A DNA stretch of 64,000 nt, taken from positions 496,001-560,000 of the forward strand of contig NZ_CP116346.1 in NCBI RefSeq assembly GCF_030254645.1, given 5' to 3'. The position numbers and the translations under genes were made by a program. Under the pieces are notes generated by a model that did not search any database, was not told the origin of the DNA, and saw only the letters and a program-made list of their open reading frames with translations. Shown here in pieces: positions 26,028 through 35,379 of this stretch. The DNA comes from Paucibacter sediminis (GTDB lineage: Bacteria; Pseudomonadota; Gammaproteobacteria; Burkholderiales; Burkholderiaceae_C). Each line of letters begins with the position of its first letter. Positions within the stretch are counted from its first letter, which is position 1.

Positions 26028-28271
26028 ATGACCCGAGCCCATCGCTACCTCCTCACCGCACTGCTGCTGCTGCCTCCGCTGACCTGGGGGCAAGACCTGC
26101 CCCCGGCCGCCGGCGCGGCGCGCCCCAAGCTGGGCCTGGTGCTCTCGGGCGGTGGCGCGCGCGGCCTGGCCCATGTGGGCGTGCTCAAGGTGCTGGAGCG
26201 CGAGCGCATCCCGGTGGACCTGATCACCGGCACCTCGATGGGCGCCATCATCGGCGGCCTCTACGCCAGCGGCATGAGCGCCGCGCAGCTGGAGCGCGAG
26301 CTGACCCGGCTCTCCTGGGGCGATGTGTTCGCCAGCCGGGTGGAGCGGCAGGATCTTTCGCAGCGCCGCAAGGAGGAGGACTTCGAGTTCTCGGCGGTGC
26401 TGGAATTCGGCATGCGCGATGGCGAATTCCGCGCCCCGCAGGGCACGCTCTCCAGCCGCGGGCTGGAAGCGCTGCTGCGCCGCTTCACCCTGCCGGTGCG
26501 CAAGATACGCCGCTTCGACGAATTACCCACGCCCTTCCGCGCCGTTTCCACCGACATGGAGTCGGGCGAGCAGCAGGTGCTCAGCGAGGGCGACCTGGCG
26601 CTGGCGATCCGCTCCAGCATGAGCGTGCCGGGCGTGTTCGCGCCGGTGGAATGGGAGGACCGCATCCTCGGCGACGGTGGCCTGATCAACAACCTGCCGG
26701 TGGACATCGCCCGCAGCATGGGCGCCGAGCGGCTCATCGCCGTCAACGTCGGCACGCCGATCGGCGGGCGCGAATCGCTCGGCTCGCTGCTGGGCGTGAC
26801 GGCGCAGATGATCAACATCCTCACCGAGCAGAACGTCAAGCGCAGTCTGGCCAGCCTGTGGGAAGGCGATGTGCTGATCAAGCCGCAGCTGGGCAAGCTC
26901 ACATCCGGCGACTTCGAGCGCGGCGTCGACTTCATCAAGCTCGGCGAGCAGGCGGCCGAGGCAGCGCTGCCGGAGTTGCGCGCCTTCGCGGTCGACGAGC
27001 CCGGCTACCGGCACTGGCGCGAGGCGCGCGGCGGTGCGCAGCTCGACAAGCCGCTGCTGGCCGCGGTGCGCATGGAGGGTAGCGAGATCGCCAACCCCCA
27101 GCGCTTTGCTGACCAGCTCGAGTCCAAGCCCGGCGAACGCTTCGACCTCGCCAAGGCCGAGCGCGATACGCGCTTCCTCGCCTCCTCGGGCGACTACGAG
27201 CGCGTCGACTACCACGTCGAGGCGCGCGAGGCCGGCGACACCCTGGTGTTCAGCATGGAAGACAAGTCCTGGGGGCCTAACTACTTCCGTGTCGGCCTCG
27301 ATCTCAGCACCGACCTGAGCGGCGACAGCTCCTTCAATCTGCGCATCTCGCACAACCGCCACTGGCTCACCCCCAATGGCACCGAATGGCGCAACCAGCT
27401 CACGCTCGGGCAGACGCCCAGGCTCTACTCCGAGCTCTACCATCCGCTGGGCCTGCGGCTGGGGGTATCGAACGACTGGTTCGTGTCCGGCTGGGGCGAG
27501 CTGGAGCGCAGGCAGATCACCATTTACGACCGCGACACGGGCCATGGCCTGGCGCGCTTCCAGCGCAGCGGCGCCAGCGTCGGCGCCGACCTCGGCCAGC
27601 CCTGGGGCCGCCTGGGCGAGATCCGCATCGGGCTGCTGCACGAGGCCTGGCGGCTCAGCCCCAGCCTGCTGACCATCGACGTGCCCGGCGTCGACTTCAA
27701 CCGCCATGCCAACGAGACCGCGCTGCGCCTGAAGGCCGTGGTGGACCAGCTCGACTTCGCCAATTTCCCGCAGCGCGGCTATCGCTACACCTTCGAGGGC
27801 CTGTACGGCTACCAGGTCAATCGCGGCGAGAACAACGGCAATTTCGCGCGCGCCGAGCTGCAGGCCACGGGGGTGCAAAGCTGGGGCCGCCACACGCTCA
27901 ATCTGCATCTGCGCGGCTTTGCTGCGCGCGAGCCCGAGAGCTCGGTGCAAGGGCCCTACAGCCTGGGCGGCTTCCAGCAACTGTCCGGCTACAAGCAGGG
28001 CCAGCTCACCGGCGCGGCCCTGCTGTTCGGGCGCGCCAGCTACTACATGCGGCTCAATGAGACGCCGGTGCTGACACGCGGCTTCTTCGTGGGCGGCTCG
28101 CTGGAGGCGGGCAACACCTGGGACAACCATCGCCAGATGAGCTTGAAGGGCCTGCGCTGGGCCAGCAGCCTGTTCCTGGGCACCGACACCACGGTGGGCC
28201 CGCTCTATGTGGGCCTGGGCTACGCGCCGCAGGGCGGTAGCGCGCTCTACCTCTTCATCGGCAGACCCTGA
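26028..28271 (+). CDS. patatin-like phospholipase with POTRA and beta-barrel (type Vd autotransporter)
   Basis: 747 residues. A signal peptide (YLLTALLLLPPLTWGQD) is followed by a patatin domain (~35-330): oxyanion loop SGGGARGLAHVGVL, nucleophile elbow GTSMG and catalytic Asp in DGGLINN. A POTRA-like segment (~340-420) and a 16-strand-type outer membrane barrel (~430-747, many alternating aromatic strands) follow. This order is that of PlpD-type proteins, in which the lipase domain is carried to the cell surface by its own barrel. The gene's last 25 bases overlap the convergent hydrolase gene. Substrate probably phospholipid. Confidence 0.9.
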   Translation: MTRAHRYLLTALLLLPPLTWGQDLPPAAGAARPKLGLVLSGGGARGLAHVGVLKVLERERIPVDLITGTSMGAIIGGLYASGMSAAQLERELTRLSWGDVFASRVERQDLSQRRKEEDFEFSAVLEFGMRDGEFRAPQGTLSSRGLEALLRRFTLPVRKIRRFDELPTPFRAVSTDMESGEQQVLSEGDLALAIRSSMSVPGVFAPVEWEDRILGDGGLINNLPVDIARSMGAERLIAVNVGTPIGGRESLGSLLGVTAQMINILTEQNVKRSLASLWEGDVLIKPQLGKLTSGDFERGVDFIKLGEQAAEAALPELRAFAVDEPGYRHWREARGGAQLDKPLLAAVRMEGSEIANPQRFADQLESKPGERFDLAKAERDTRFLASSGDYERVDYHVEAREAGDTLVFSMEDKSWGPNYFRVGLDLSTDLSGDSSFNLRISHNRHWLTPNGTEWRNQLTLGQTPRLYSELYHPLGLRLGVSNDWFVSGWGELERRQITIYDRDTGHGLARFQRSGASVGADLGQPWGRLGEIRIGLLHEAWRLSPSLLTIDVPGVDFNRHANETALRLKAVVDQLDFANFPQRGYRYTFEGLYGYQVNRGENNGNFARAELQATGVQSWGRHTLNLHLRGFAAREPESSVQGPYSLGGFQQLSGYKQGQLTGAALLFGRASYYMRLNETPVLTRGFFVGGSLEAGNTWDNHRQMSLKGLRWASSLFLGTDTTVGPLYVGLGYAPQGGSALYLFIGRP

Positions 28272-29152
28272 GGGATCAGCCCGGCGATCAGCTTGGCGAT
28301 CAGCGCCGGCTGCTCATGCACGATCCAGTGCGTCGCGCCCGGCACGCGCTCGAGCCGCAGCTGCGGCACGAAATGCGCAAGGCCCTCCAGCATGCTGGGC
28401 GGCAGGGCGCGGTCGGCCTCGCCCCAGATCACCAGGGTGGGCAGCTTGACGGTGACGAACTCGGGCGCGAACTCCAGCGCCATCGCGCCCGGATCCTCGG
28501 GCGTGGGCGGCCGCATCGGCGAGGCCCGGTAGTAGTTCAGGGGGCCGGTGAGCCCGCGCGACCAGAGCTCGCGGTAGCGCGCACGCAAGGCCTCGTCGAG
28601 CCAGGGCGCGCCGCCCTCGGCAAAGTCGGTGAAGAAGGCGAACATGCCGGCAAAGTCGTGCTCGGCCAGGCGCTCCTCGGCATCCGGCCGGCACAGCATG
28701 TTCATGTAGGCGCTGGCGCGGCGCTGCGCCGGATTGAGCTGCAGCTCGCGCAAGAAGGTGCCCGGATGCGGTGAGTTGATGATCACCAGCTGCTGCATCT
28801 GCTGGGGCTTCTGCACCGCCAGATTCCAGGCCACCGCACCGCCCCAGTCATGCGCCACCAGGGCGGTCAGCGGGCCCTCGCCGGTGGCGGCCACCAGGGC
28901 CGCGACATCCGCCACCAGATGCTTGGCGCGGTAGGCCTCGACCTCGCGCGGCGCGCTGGAGCGCTCGTAGCCGCGCAGATTGGGCGCAATGCAGCGGTAG
29001 CGGTCCGCCAGCATCAGCATCAGCTCGTCCCAGATGAAGGCGGCCTCGGGAAAGCCATGCAGAAAGATCAGGCGCGGCGCCGCGGCCGGGCCGCAAGCGC
29101 GGCAGGACAGGGTGATGCCATGCGGCAGCACCTGGTCAAAGCATTCGATCAT
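28247..29152 (-). CDS. alpha/beta hydrolase, epoxide hydrolase-like
   Basis: 301 residues, cytoplasmic. The oxyanion-hole HGFPE and the nucleophile elbow VAHDWGGAVAW place an Asp, not a Ser, at the active site, as in epoxide hydrolases and haloalkane dehalogenases. The acid appears in VIWGEADRALP and the His in VPGATHWIVHEQP. The cap domain lies between about residues 145 and 225. The natural substrate is not deducible. It converges on and overlaps the patatin gene. Confidence 0.9.
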   Translation of the reverse strand: MIECFDQVLPHGITLSCRACGPAAAPRLIFLHGFPEAAFIWDELMLMLADRYRCIAPNLRGYERSSAPREVEAYRAKHLVADVAALVAATGEGPLTALVAHDWGGAVAWNLAVQKPQQMQQLVIINSPHPGTFLRELQLNPAQRRASAYMNMLCRPDAEERLAEHDFAGMFAFFTDFAEGGAPWLDEALRARYRELWSRGLTGPLNYYRASPMRPPTPEDPGAMALEFAPEFVTVKLPTLVIWGEADRALPPSMLEGLAHFVPQLRLERVPGATHWIVHEQPALIAKLIAGLIPQGLPMKR

Positions 29153-29207
29153 GGCCGAGGCCTCCCTGTGGAGCCTCAGTATCGAGAGCCGCCTCCCGGC
29201 AGCCCTG

Positions 29208-30008
29208 TCACTCCGGCGACAGCTCCGGGGGCGGAATTTCCCCCATGGTGGGCGCCACCACGGCGGACTGCATCCAGTCGTAGAGGATATGGGCGACGTC
29301 CGCCACGCCCTGCTTCTTCAGCGCCGAGAACAGCGTCACCGAGACATCCGACTCCTCCGTGGCCAGGCCGGCCAGGAAGGCCTGGCACTCGGCCAGCGCC
29401 GCGTTCGCTTCCTTGCGGTTGAGCTTGTCGGACTTGGTCAGCAGCACCAGCAGCTTGATCTCGCCGGTGCCCACGCGCGCCGCCACAAATTCGAGCAGCT
29501 GCTTGTCCAGATCGGTCAGGCCCAGGCGCGAGTCCACCATCAGCACCACGCCGGAGAGGCTGCGGCGCACCTCCAGATAGTCGGCCATCACCTTCTGCCA
29601 GCGCAGCTTGGCCGAGCGCGCCACCGCCGCATAGCCATAGCCCGGCAGGTCGGCGAAGAGCGCGTTGGGCGCGTCCTTGGGGCCGACCTCGAAGAGGTTG
29701 ATGTGCTGAGTGCGCCCCGGCGTCTTCGAGGCAAAGGCCAGCCGCTTCTGCTGCGCCAGCGTGTTGATGGCGGTGGACTTGCCGGCATTCGAGCGCCCCA
29801 CGAAGGCGATCTCGGGCAGTTCGTTGGCCGGCAGATGCACCAGCTGGCTGGCGGTGGTGAGGAAGCGGGCGGTGTGGGTCCAGCCCAACACCACCTTGTC
29901 CGACGCCGTTTCGGCGGCCCCGTCAGCAGGCACCGACGCCTCGGCAGGCAAGGCCTTTTGCAGGCCTGCGGCATCGTTTTTTGTGCCGCGCTTGGTGTTG
30001 GTAGTCAT
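29208..30008 (-). CDS. yihA: ribosome biogenesis GTP-binding protein EngB/YihA
   Basis: 266 residues from the ATG at 30008. EngB is an essential GTPase for large-subunit ribosome assembly. The GTPase motifs are G1 GRSNAGKST, G2 region SKTPGRTQHINLF, G3 DLPGYGYA and G4 LLTKSDKLNRKE. The N-terminal ~40 residues (Thr/Lys/Ala-rich) and a C-terminal ~30-residue tail extend beyond the usual ~200-residue core. It is divergent from the cytochrome c4 gene across a 69-base gap, the common arrangement in betaproteobacteria. Confidence 0.96.
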   Translation of the reverse strand: MTTNTKRGTKNDAAGLQKALPAEASVPADGAAETASDKVVLGWTHTARFLTTASQLVHLPANELPEIAFVGRSNAGKSTAINTLAQQKRLAFASKTPGRTQHINLFEVGPKDAPNALFADLPGYGYAAVARSAKLRWQKVMADYLEVRRSLSGVVLMVDSRLGLTDLDKQLLEFVAARVGTGEIKLLVLLTKSDKLNRKEANAALAECQAFLAGLATEESDVSVTLFSALKKQGVADVAHILYDWMQSAVVAPTMGEIPPPELSPE

Positions 30009-30077
30009 GAAGTTCCAGGTCTCGTTGGTTTGCCATTGTAAAATCCGCCGGTTGCGCTTACCGAACCCTAAATACTC

Positions 30078-30695
30078 ATGAAGACTGCCGCTATCCTGTT
30101 GACCGGTCTGATGTTCGCCGCCGCAGCGGTGGCCAACGAGCCTGCCGCCGCCGCCAAACCCGATCTGGCCAAGGGCCAGGCCACTTCCACGCAAGTGTGC
30201 GCCGCCTGCCATACCGCCGACGGTTCGCGCGGCAGCCCGGCCAATCCCATCCTGCAGGGCCAGCACGCCGACTACCTGGCCAAGCAACTGGACGAATTCA
30301 AGTCCGGCAAGCGCAACAACCCCATCATGAAGGGCATGGCAGGCACGCTGTCGCCCGAAGACATGAAGAACGTCGCCGCCTTCTACGCCAGCAAGCAGGC
30401 CAAGCCCGGCTTCGCCAAGGACAAGGCCCTGGTGGCCCTGGGCGAGAAGATCTACCGCGGCGGCATCGCCGATCGCCAGATCCCGGCCTGCGCCGGCTGC
30501 CACAGCCCCAACGGCGCCGGCATCCCGGCCCAGTACCCGCGTCTGGCCGGCCAGCACAGCGACTACACCGAAGCCCAGCTGAATGCCTTCCGCAGCGGTC
30601 TGCGCACCAACAGTGCCCAGATGACCGGCATTGCCGCCAAGATGAACGACCGCGAAATCAAGGCCGTGGCCGATTACGTGGCCGGCCTGCGCTGA
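30078..30695 (+). CDS. cytochrome c4 (dihaem)
   Basis: 205 residues with a cleavable signal peptide (~1-19, ending AVAN). Two CxxCH haem sites are present, CAACH at about residues 41-45 and CAGCH near 139-143, with the distal Met ligands in MKGMAG and MTGIAAKM. It is a periplasmic electron carrier that typically feeds a terminal oxidase. Its haem would be attached by the ResB-CcsB pair encoded directly downstream. A strong terminator follows. Confidence 0.95.
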   Translation: MKTAAILLTGLMFAAAAVANEPAAAAKPDLAKGQATSTQVCAACHTADGSRGSPANPILQGQHADYLAKQLDEFKSGKRNNPIMKGMAGTLSPEDMKNVAAFYASKQAKPGFAKDKALVALGEKIYRGGIADRQIPACAGCHSPNGAGIPAQYPRLAGQHSDYTEAQLNAFRSGLRTNSAQMTGIAAKMNDREIKAVADYVAGLR

Positions 30696-30750
30696 ACTCC
30701 AGCGCTGTGCGGTGCCCGCAAGGCCCCGCCACAAGCTTTGACGCATAGCA

Positions 30751-30778
30751 AAGGCCGGTGTTCGCACCGGCCTTTTTT
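30751..30778 (+). terminator. rho-independent terminator after cytochrome c4
   Basis: AAGGCCGGTG / CACCGGCCTT form a perfect 10-bp stem with a TTCG tetraloop, followed by a run of T. It lies 55 bases after the stop codon and separates cytochrome c4 from resB. Confidence 0.93.
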
Positions 30779-30821
30779 CATTGCCACCGGGTGAGCGCCC
30801 GCTCGCCGCGACAATTCCGCC

Positions 30822-32942
30822 ATGTCCGAGACGTCTGAGACCACCGCCCTGCCCCGCCCCAGCCATGGCGCGGGGCGTGAATTGCTGGACCTGCTGGCCT
30901 CGATGCGCTTTGCCATCGCGCTGCTGACGGTGATCTGCATCGCCTCGGTGATCGGCACGGTGGTGAAGCAGCGCGAGCCGCTCAACAACTATGTGAACCA
31001 GTTCGGGCCCTTCTGGTCCGAGGTGTTCGGCAAGCTGGACCTCTACACCGTCTACGGCGCCTGGTGGTTCCTGCTGATCCTGGCCTTTCTGGTGATCTCC
31101 ACCAGCCTGTGCATCGCCCGCAACACGCCCAAGATCATCCAGGACCTGAAGAGCTACAAGGAGCAGGTGCGCGAGCAGTCGCTGCAGCTCTTCAAGCATC
31201 GCGCCCTGGGCGAGCTGCCGCTGGCGCCCGAGGCCGCGCTCAAGCAGGTGTCGGCCTTCCTCGACCAGCAGGGCTGGAAGGCGCGCGCCCAGGTGCGCGC
31301 CAACGGCATCATGGTGGCGGCGCGCAAGGGTGCGGCCAACAAGATCGGCTACTTGTGCGCGCATTCGGCCATCGTGCTGGTCTGCCTGGGCGGCCTGTTC
31401 GACGGCGACCTGCTGGTGCGCGGCCTGATGTGGGCGCAGGGCAAGAGCGTCTACGAGGGCAGCGGCCTGATCTCCGAGGTGCCGGCGCAGCACCGCCTGT
31501 CGGCGCGCACGCCCAGCTTCCGCGGCAATCTGATGGTGCCCGAGGGGGCGCGCAACGGCACGGCGGTGCTGAGCATGCCCACCGGCGTGCTGCTGCAGGA
31601 GTTGCCCTTCGACATCGAGCTGAAGAAGTTCATCGTCGAGTACTACGCCACCGGCATGCCCAAGCTGTTCGCCAGCGACATCGTCATCCGCGACCATGAG
31701 ACCGGCGCGGTGCGTGAGGCCAAGGTCAAGGTCAACGAGCCGGTCACGCACCGCGGCGTGGCGATCTACCAGAGCAGCTTCGACGATGGCGGCTCCACCC
31801 TGAAGCTGCGCGCCCTGCCGCTCGCCGGCAAGGGCGACGGCTTCACGCTGGAGGGCAAGGTCGGCGCCAGCACCCAGCTCGTCAATGGCGAGGCCAGGCT
31901 GGGGCTGGAGTTCACCGGCCTGCGCGTCATCAACGTCGAGAACATGGGCGACAGCACGGCCAGCGGCGCCGATGTGCGCAAGGTCGATCTGGTCGAGTCG
32001 CTGCAGGGCCGGCTGGGCAGCAGCGCCAAGGGCAAGGCCGACAAGGACCTGCACAACGTCGGCCCCAGCTTCAGCTACAAGCTGGTGGACGCGAGCGGCC
32101 AGAAGCGCGAGTACAACAACTACATGGCGCCGGTCGAGCTGGACGGGCAGCGCGTCTTCCTGATGGGCATGCGCGAGACCCCCAGCGAGCCCTTCCGCTA
32201 TCTGCGCATCCCGGCCGACGAGCAGGGCGGCCTCAGCGGCTGGCTGCGCCTGCGCCAGGGCCTGGCCGACGCCGGCCTGCGCGAGCGCGCCGCCGGCCGC
32301 TATGCCGATGGCGCCACGCCCGCCGACAAGCCGCAGATGCGGCCGCAGCTGACGGCCACGGCGCGGCGCGCGCTGGACCTGTTTGCCGGCCTGGACGGCG
32401 GCAAGCCCGGACAGATTGGCGGCCTGGCCGCGCTCTCGCAGTTCATCGACCGCGAAGTGCCCGAGGCCGAGCGCGCGCGCGTCTCCGAGGTGCTGCTGCG
32501 CATTCTCAACGGCAGCCTGTTCGAGCTGCACAAGCTGCAGCGCGCCCAGGCCGGCCTGGCGGCGCCGGCCGCCGACGCCGCCACCCAGGCCTTCATGACC
32601 CAGGCCGTGCTCTCGCTGTCGGACTCGATGTTCTACCCGGCCCCAGTGCTGCTGCAGCTGGAGGACTTCCAGCAGCTGCAGGCCAGCGTGTTCCAGGTGG
32701 CGCGCGCGCCCGGTCAGAATCTGGTCTATCTGGGCGCGGTGCTGCTCATCATCGGCGTGTTCGCGATGCTCTACATCAAGGAGCGCCGCCTGTGGATCTG
32801 GCTCGAGCCGGCGCCCGGTGGCCAGGAGCACACGCGCGTGCGCATGGCGCTGTCCAGCACCCGCGAGTCGCCCGACACCCAGACCGAATTCGCCCAGCTC
32901 AGGCGGGCGCTGCTGAAGGAAGAGGAAGAAAGCCAAGCATGA
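30822..32942 (+). CDS. resB: cytochrome c biogenesis protein ResB
   Basis: 706 residues. ResB and CcsB form the system II synthetase that carries haem across the membrane and attaches it to apocytochromes. The layout is typical: membrane helices near residues 25-50, 75-97 and 175-195, a large periplasmic domain, and a last helix near 625-645 (NLVYLGAVLLIIGVFAMLYI). The family RFAIALLTVICIASVIGTVV start is present. The periplasmic domain is long for the family. The ATG of ccsB overlaps its TGA. Confidence 0.95.
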   Translation: MSETSETTALPRPSHGAGRELLDLLASMRFAIALLTVICIASVIGTVVKQREPLNNYVNQFGPFWSEVFGKLDLYTVYGAWWFLLILAFLVISTSLCIARNTPKIIQDLKSYKEQVREQSLQLFKHRALGELPLAPEAALKQVSAFLDQQGWKARAQVRANGIMVAARKGAANKIGYLCAHSAIVLVCLGGLFDGDLLVRGLMWAQGKSVYEGSGLISEVPAQHRLSARTPSFRGNLMVPEGARNGTAVLSMPTGVLLQELPFDIELKKFIVEYYATGMPKLFASDIVIRDHETGAVREAKVKVNEPVTHRGVAIYQSSFDDGGSTLKLRALPLAGKGDGFTLEGKVGASTQLVNGEARLGLEFTGLRVINVENMGDSTASGADVRKVDLVESLQGRLGSSAKGKADKDLHNVGPSFSYKLVDASGQKREYNNYMAPVELDGQRVFLMGMRETPSEPFRYLRIPADEQGGLSGWLRLRQGLADAGLRERAAGRYADGATPADKPQMRPQLTATARRALDLFAGLDGGKPGQIGGLAALSQFIDREVPEAERARVSEVLLRILNGSLFELHKLQRAQAGLAAPAADAATQAFMTQAVLSLSDSMFYPAPVLLQLEDFQQLQASVFQVARAPGQNLVYLGAVLLIIGVFAMLYIKERRLWIWLEPAPGGQEHTRVRMALSSTRESPDTQTEFAQLRRALLKEEEESQA

Positions 32943-34303
32943 ACACCACCACCGCATCCCCCGCGCTGATCGTGGGCCGCCGCGGCCTGCTGGCCCGGCG
33001 CGATCTGTTCGACTGGGTGTTTGCCGCCCTCATCGTGGCCGGCGCCGGCTTCGCCTTCAGCCGCTACGGTGCCTCGATGGACGGCTACGAGAAGGGCATC
33101 CTCGTCTTCGCCGTGCCGGCGCTGATCGCGCTGGGCTGGTTCTGGAAGCCGGTGCGGGTGCTGAGCCTGGGCGTGGGCGCGGCCAGCCTGCTGGCGATCC
33201 AGCTCTATCTGCAGCACACCGACGGCTTCGGCGCCGACCTGGCCGCCGCCGACAAGGTCTTCCTGCTCAAGTACGCGCTTTCCAGCCAGAGCGCGATCCT
33301 GTGGATGAGCGTGCTGGTGTTCATGAGCACGCTGTTCTACGGCCTCGGCTTCCTTGCCAAAGCCGGCGGCGCGAGCGTGGCCGAGCACATCGGCACGCGC
33401 CTGGCCTGGGGCGCCGTTTTCATGGCGCTGCTGGGCACCATGGTGCGCTGGTTCGAGAGCCACCAGATCGCGCCGGACATCGGCCACATCCCGGTGAGCA
33501 ATCTCTACGAGGTGTTCGTGCTGTTCAGCTGGATGACCACGCTGTTCTACCTGTACTACGAAGACCGCTTCAAGACCCGCGCCCTGGGCGCCTATGTGAT
33601 GCTGGCCGTCAGCGGCGCGGTGAGCTTTCTGCTCTGGTACACGGTGGCGCGCGAGGCGCATGAGATCCAGCCCCTGGTGCCGGCCCTGCAGAGCTGGTGG
33701 ATGAAGATCCATGTGCCGGCCAATTTCGTCGGCTACGGCACCTTCGCGCTATCGGCCATGGTGGCGCTGGCCTATCTGCTCAAGACCGCCTCGCAGCGCG
33801 CCCTCTATATCGGCCTGCTGGCGGTGCCGGCCGGCCTGGTGGCGCTGATCCTGGTGTTCCGCTTCGCCCTGCCCGAGCTGCCCGCCGACACCCTGGCCGG
33901 CATGGACGGCTGGGCGCGCAAGATGACCGGCGTGCTGGTCTTCTTCATCGCCGCCGTCGCCCTGCGCAAGCCACTCACCGCGCGCCTGCCGGCGCTCGAG
34001 CAGCTCGACGACCTGATGTACAAGGCCATCGCGCTGGGCTTTGCCTTCTTCACCATCGCCACCATCCTGGGCGCCTTCTGGGCCGCCGAGGCCTGGGGCG
34101 GCTACTGGAGCTGGGACCCCAAGGAGACCTGGGCCCTGATCGTCTGGCTCAACTACGCGGCCTGGCTGCACATGCGCCTGATGAAGGGCCTGCGCGGCGC
34201 CGTCTCGGCCTGGTGGGCCTTGGTGGGCCTGGTGGTGACGACCTTCGCCTTCCTGGGCGTCAATATGTTTCTTTCGGGCCTGCATTCCTACGGCACTCTC
34301 TGA
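32939..34303 (+). CDS. ccsB: cytochrome c biogenesis protein CcsB (CcsA/ResC)
   Basis: 454 residues with about eight to ten membrane helices. It carries the WWD-type haem-handling segment WGGYWSWDPKETWALIVWL and conserved His residues before and after (for example in FESHQIAPDIGHIP and in AAWLHMR). It works with ResB as the cytochrome c synthase. The ATG at 32939 overlaps the resB stop as ATGA, so the two are coupled. Confidence 0.96.
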   Translation: MNTTTASPALIVGRRGLLARRDLFDWVFAALIVAGAGFAFSRYGASMDGYEKGILVFAVPALIALGWFWKPVRVLSLGVGAASLLAIQLYLQHTDGFGADLAAADKVFLLKYALSSQSAILWMSVLVFMSTLFYGLGFLAKAGGASVAEHIGTRLAWGAVFMALLGTMVRWFESHQIAPDIGHIPVSNLYEVFVLFSWMTTLFYLYYEDRFKTRALGAYVMLAVSGAVSFLLWYTVAREAHEIQPLVPALQSWWMKIHVPANFVGYGTFALSAMVALAYLLKTASQRALYIGLLAVPAGLVALILVFRFALPELPADTLAGMDGWARKMTGVLVFFIAAVALRKPLTARLPALEQLDDLMYKAIALGFAFFTIATILGAFWAAEAWGGYWSWDPKETWALIVWLNYAAWLHMRLMKGLRGAVSAWWALVGLVVTTFAFLGVNMFLSGLHSYGTL

Positions 34304-34341
34304 GCCCGCCAGCAGAATTTGCGCGGCTGACGTAAGGTTGC

Positions 34342-34364
34342 GCCCATCAGCCCGACTGATGGGC
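34342..34364. promoter_or_regulatory. perfect inverted repeat upstream of msrP
   Basis: GCCCATCAG and CTGATGGGC are perfect 9-base arms around CCCGA, ending 28 bases before the msrP ATG. No T-run follows, so it is either a regulatory operator for msrPQ or a hairpin at the end of the ccsB transcript. Confidence 0.5.
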
Positions 34365-34392
34365 ATCACCTTCGTCAACGCCGTCCACCACC

Positions 34393-35376
34393 ATGCATCT
34401 GCTGCGCCCACGCTCCGGTCTTGTCATCCCCTCGAGCGAAATCACGCCCCAGGCCGTCTATGAGGGCCGGCGCGACTGGCTGCGCCTGATGGCCTCGGGC
34501 GCCGCCGGGGCCGCGCTGGCGGGTTTTGCCGGCCGCGAGGCGATCGCGCAGAGCGGCAAGCTCGCCAAGCTGGCCGCCGGCAAGAGCGCCGTGCCGGGCG
34601 CGCTGACGATGGACAAGCCCACGGCCTACGCCGACGCCACCAGCTACAACAATTTCTACGAGTTCGGCACCGACAAGTCGGACCCCGCGCGCGCTGCCCA
34701 CACGCTCAAGACCCGACCCTGGACGGTGACGGTGGAGGGCGAGGTCGGCAAGCCCGGCGTGTTCGATCTCGACAGCCTGCTCAAGCTCGCCCCCATGGAA
34801 GAGCGCATCTACAAGCTGCGCTGCGTGGAGGGCTGGAGCATGGTGATCCCCTGGGTGGGCTATTCGCTCGCCGAGCTGATCAAGAAGGTGGAGCCTACCG
34901 CCAAGGCCAAGTACGTCGAGTTCATCAGCCTCGCCGACAAGGCCCAGATGCCCGGCGTGCGCTCCGGCGTGCTGGACTGGCCCTATGTGGAAGGCCTGCG
35001 CCTGGACGAGGCCATGCACCCGCTGGCCCTGCTCACCTTCGGTATGTATGGCGAGGTGCTGCCCAACCAGAACGGCGCGCCGGTGCGCATGGTGCTGCCC
35101 TGGAAATACGGCTTCAAGTCGGCCAAGAGCATCGTCAAGATCCGTTTCGTCGAGAAGCAGCCCACCAGCAGCTGGACCAAGGCGGCGCAGCAGGAGTACG
35201 GCTTCTATTCGAACGTGAATCCGCAGGTGGACCACCCGCGCTGGAGCCAGGCGAGCGAACGCCGCATCGGCGAGGACGGCCTGTTCGCCAAGAAGCGCCC
35301 GACGCTGATGTTCAATGGCTATGAGGCCCAGGTTGGCCAGCTCTATGCCGGCATGGACCTGAAACGGAATTTCTGA
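34393..35376 (+). CDS. msrP: protein-methionine-sulfoxide reductase catalytic subunit MsrP
   Basis: 327 residues. MsrP is the periplasmic molybdenum enzyme that repairs oxidised methionines in envelope proteins. A Tat signal is seen ([20 protein letters not shown]). The molybdenum ligand Cys lies in [15 protein letters not shown]. Further family segments are [13 protein letters not shown] and [20 protein letters not shown]. It is followed after 3 bases by msrQ, its haem-containing membrane partner. Confidence 0.96.
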   Translation: MHLLRPRSGLVIPSSEITPQAVYEGRRDWLRLMASGAAGAALAGFAGREAIAQSGKLAKLAAGKSAVPGALTMDKPTAYADATSYNNFYEFGTDKSDPARAAHTLKTRPWTVTVEGEVGKPGVFDLDSLLKLAPMEERIYKLRCVEGWSMVIPWVGYSLAELIKKVEPTAKAKYVEFISLADKAQMPGVRSGVLDWPYVEGLRLDEAMHPLALLTFGMYGEVLPNQNGAPVRMVLPWKYGFKSAKSIVKIRFVEKQPTSSWTKAAQQEYGFYSNVNPQVDHPRWSQASERRIGEDGLFAKKRPTLMFNGYEAQVGQLYAGMDLKRNF

Positions 35377-35379
35377 GCC

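Noticed and set aside
29208-32957. Single 1249-residue minus-strand frame
   Set aside because: Only its last 267 codons (EngB) are real; the rest is antisense to cytochrome c4 and resB, which have clear motifs.
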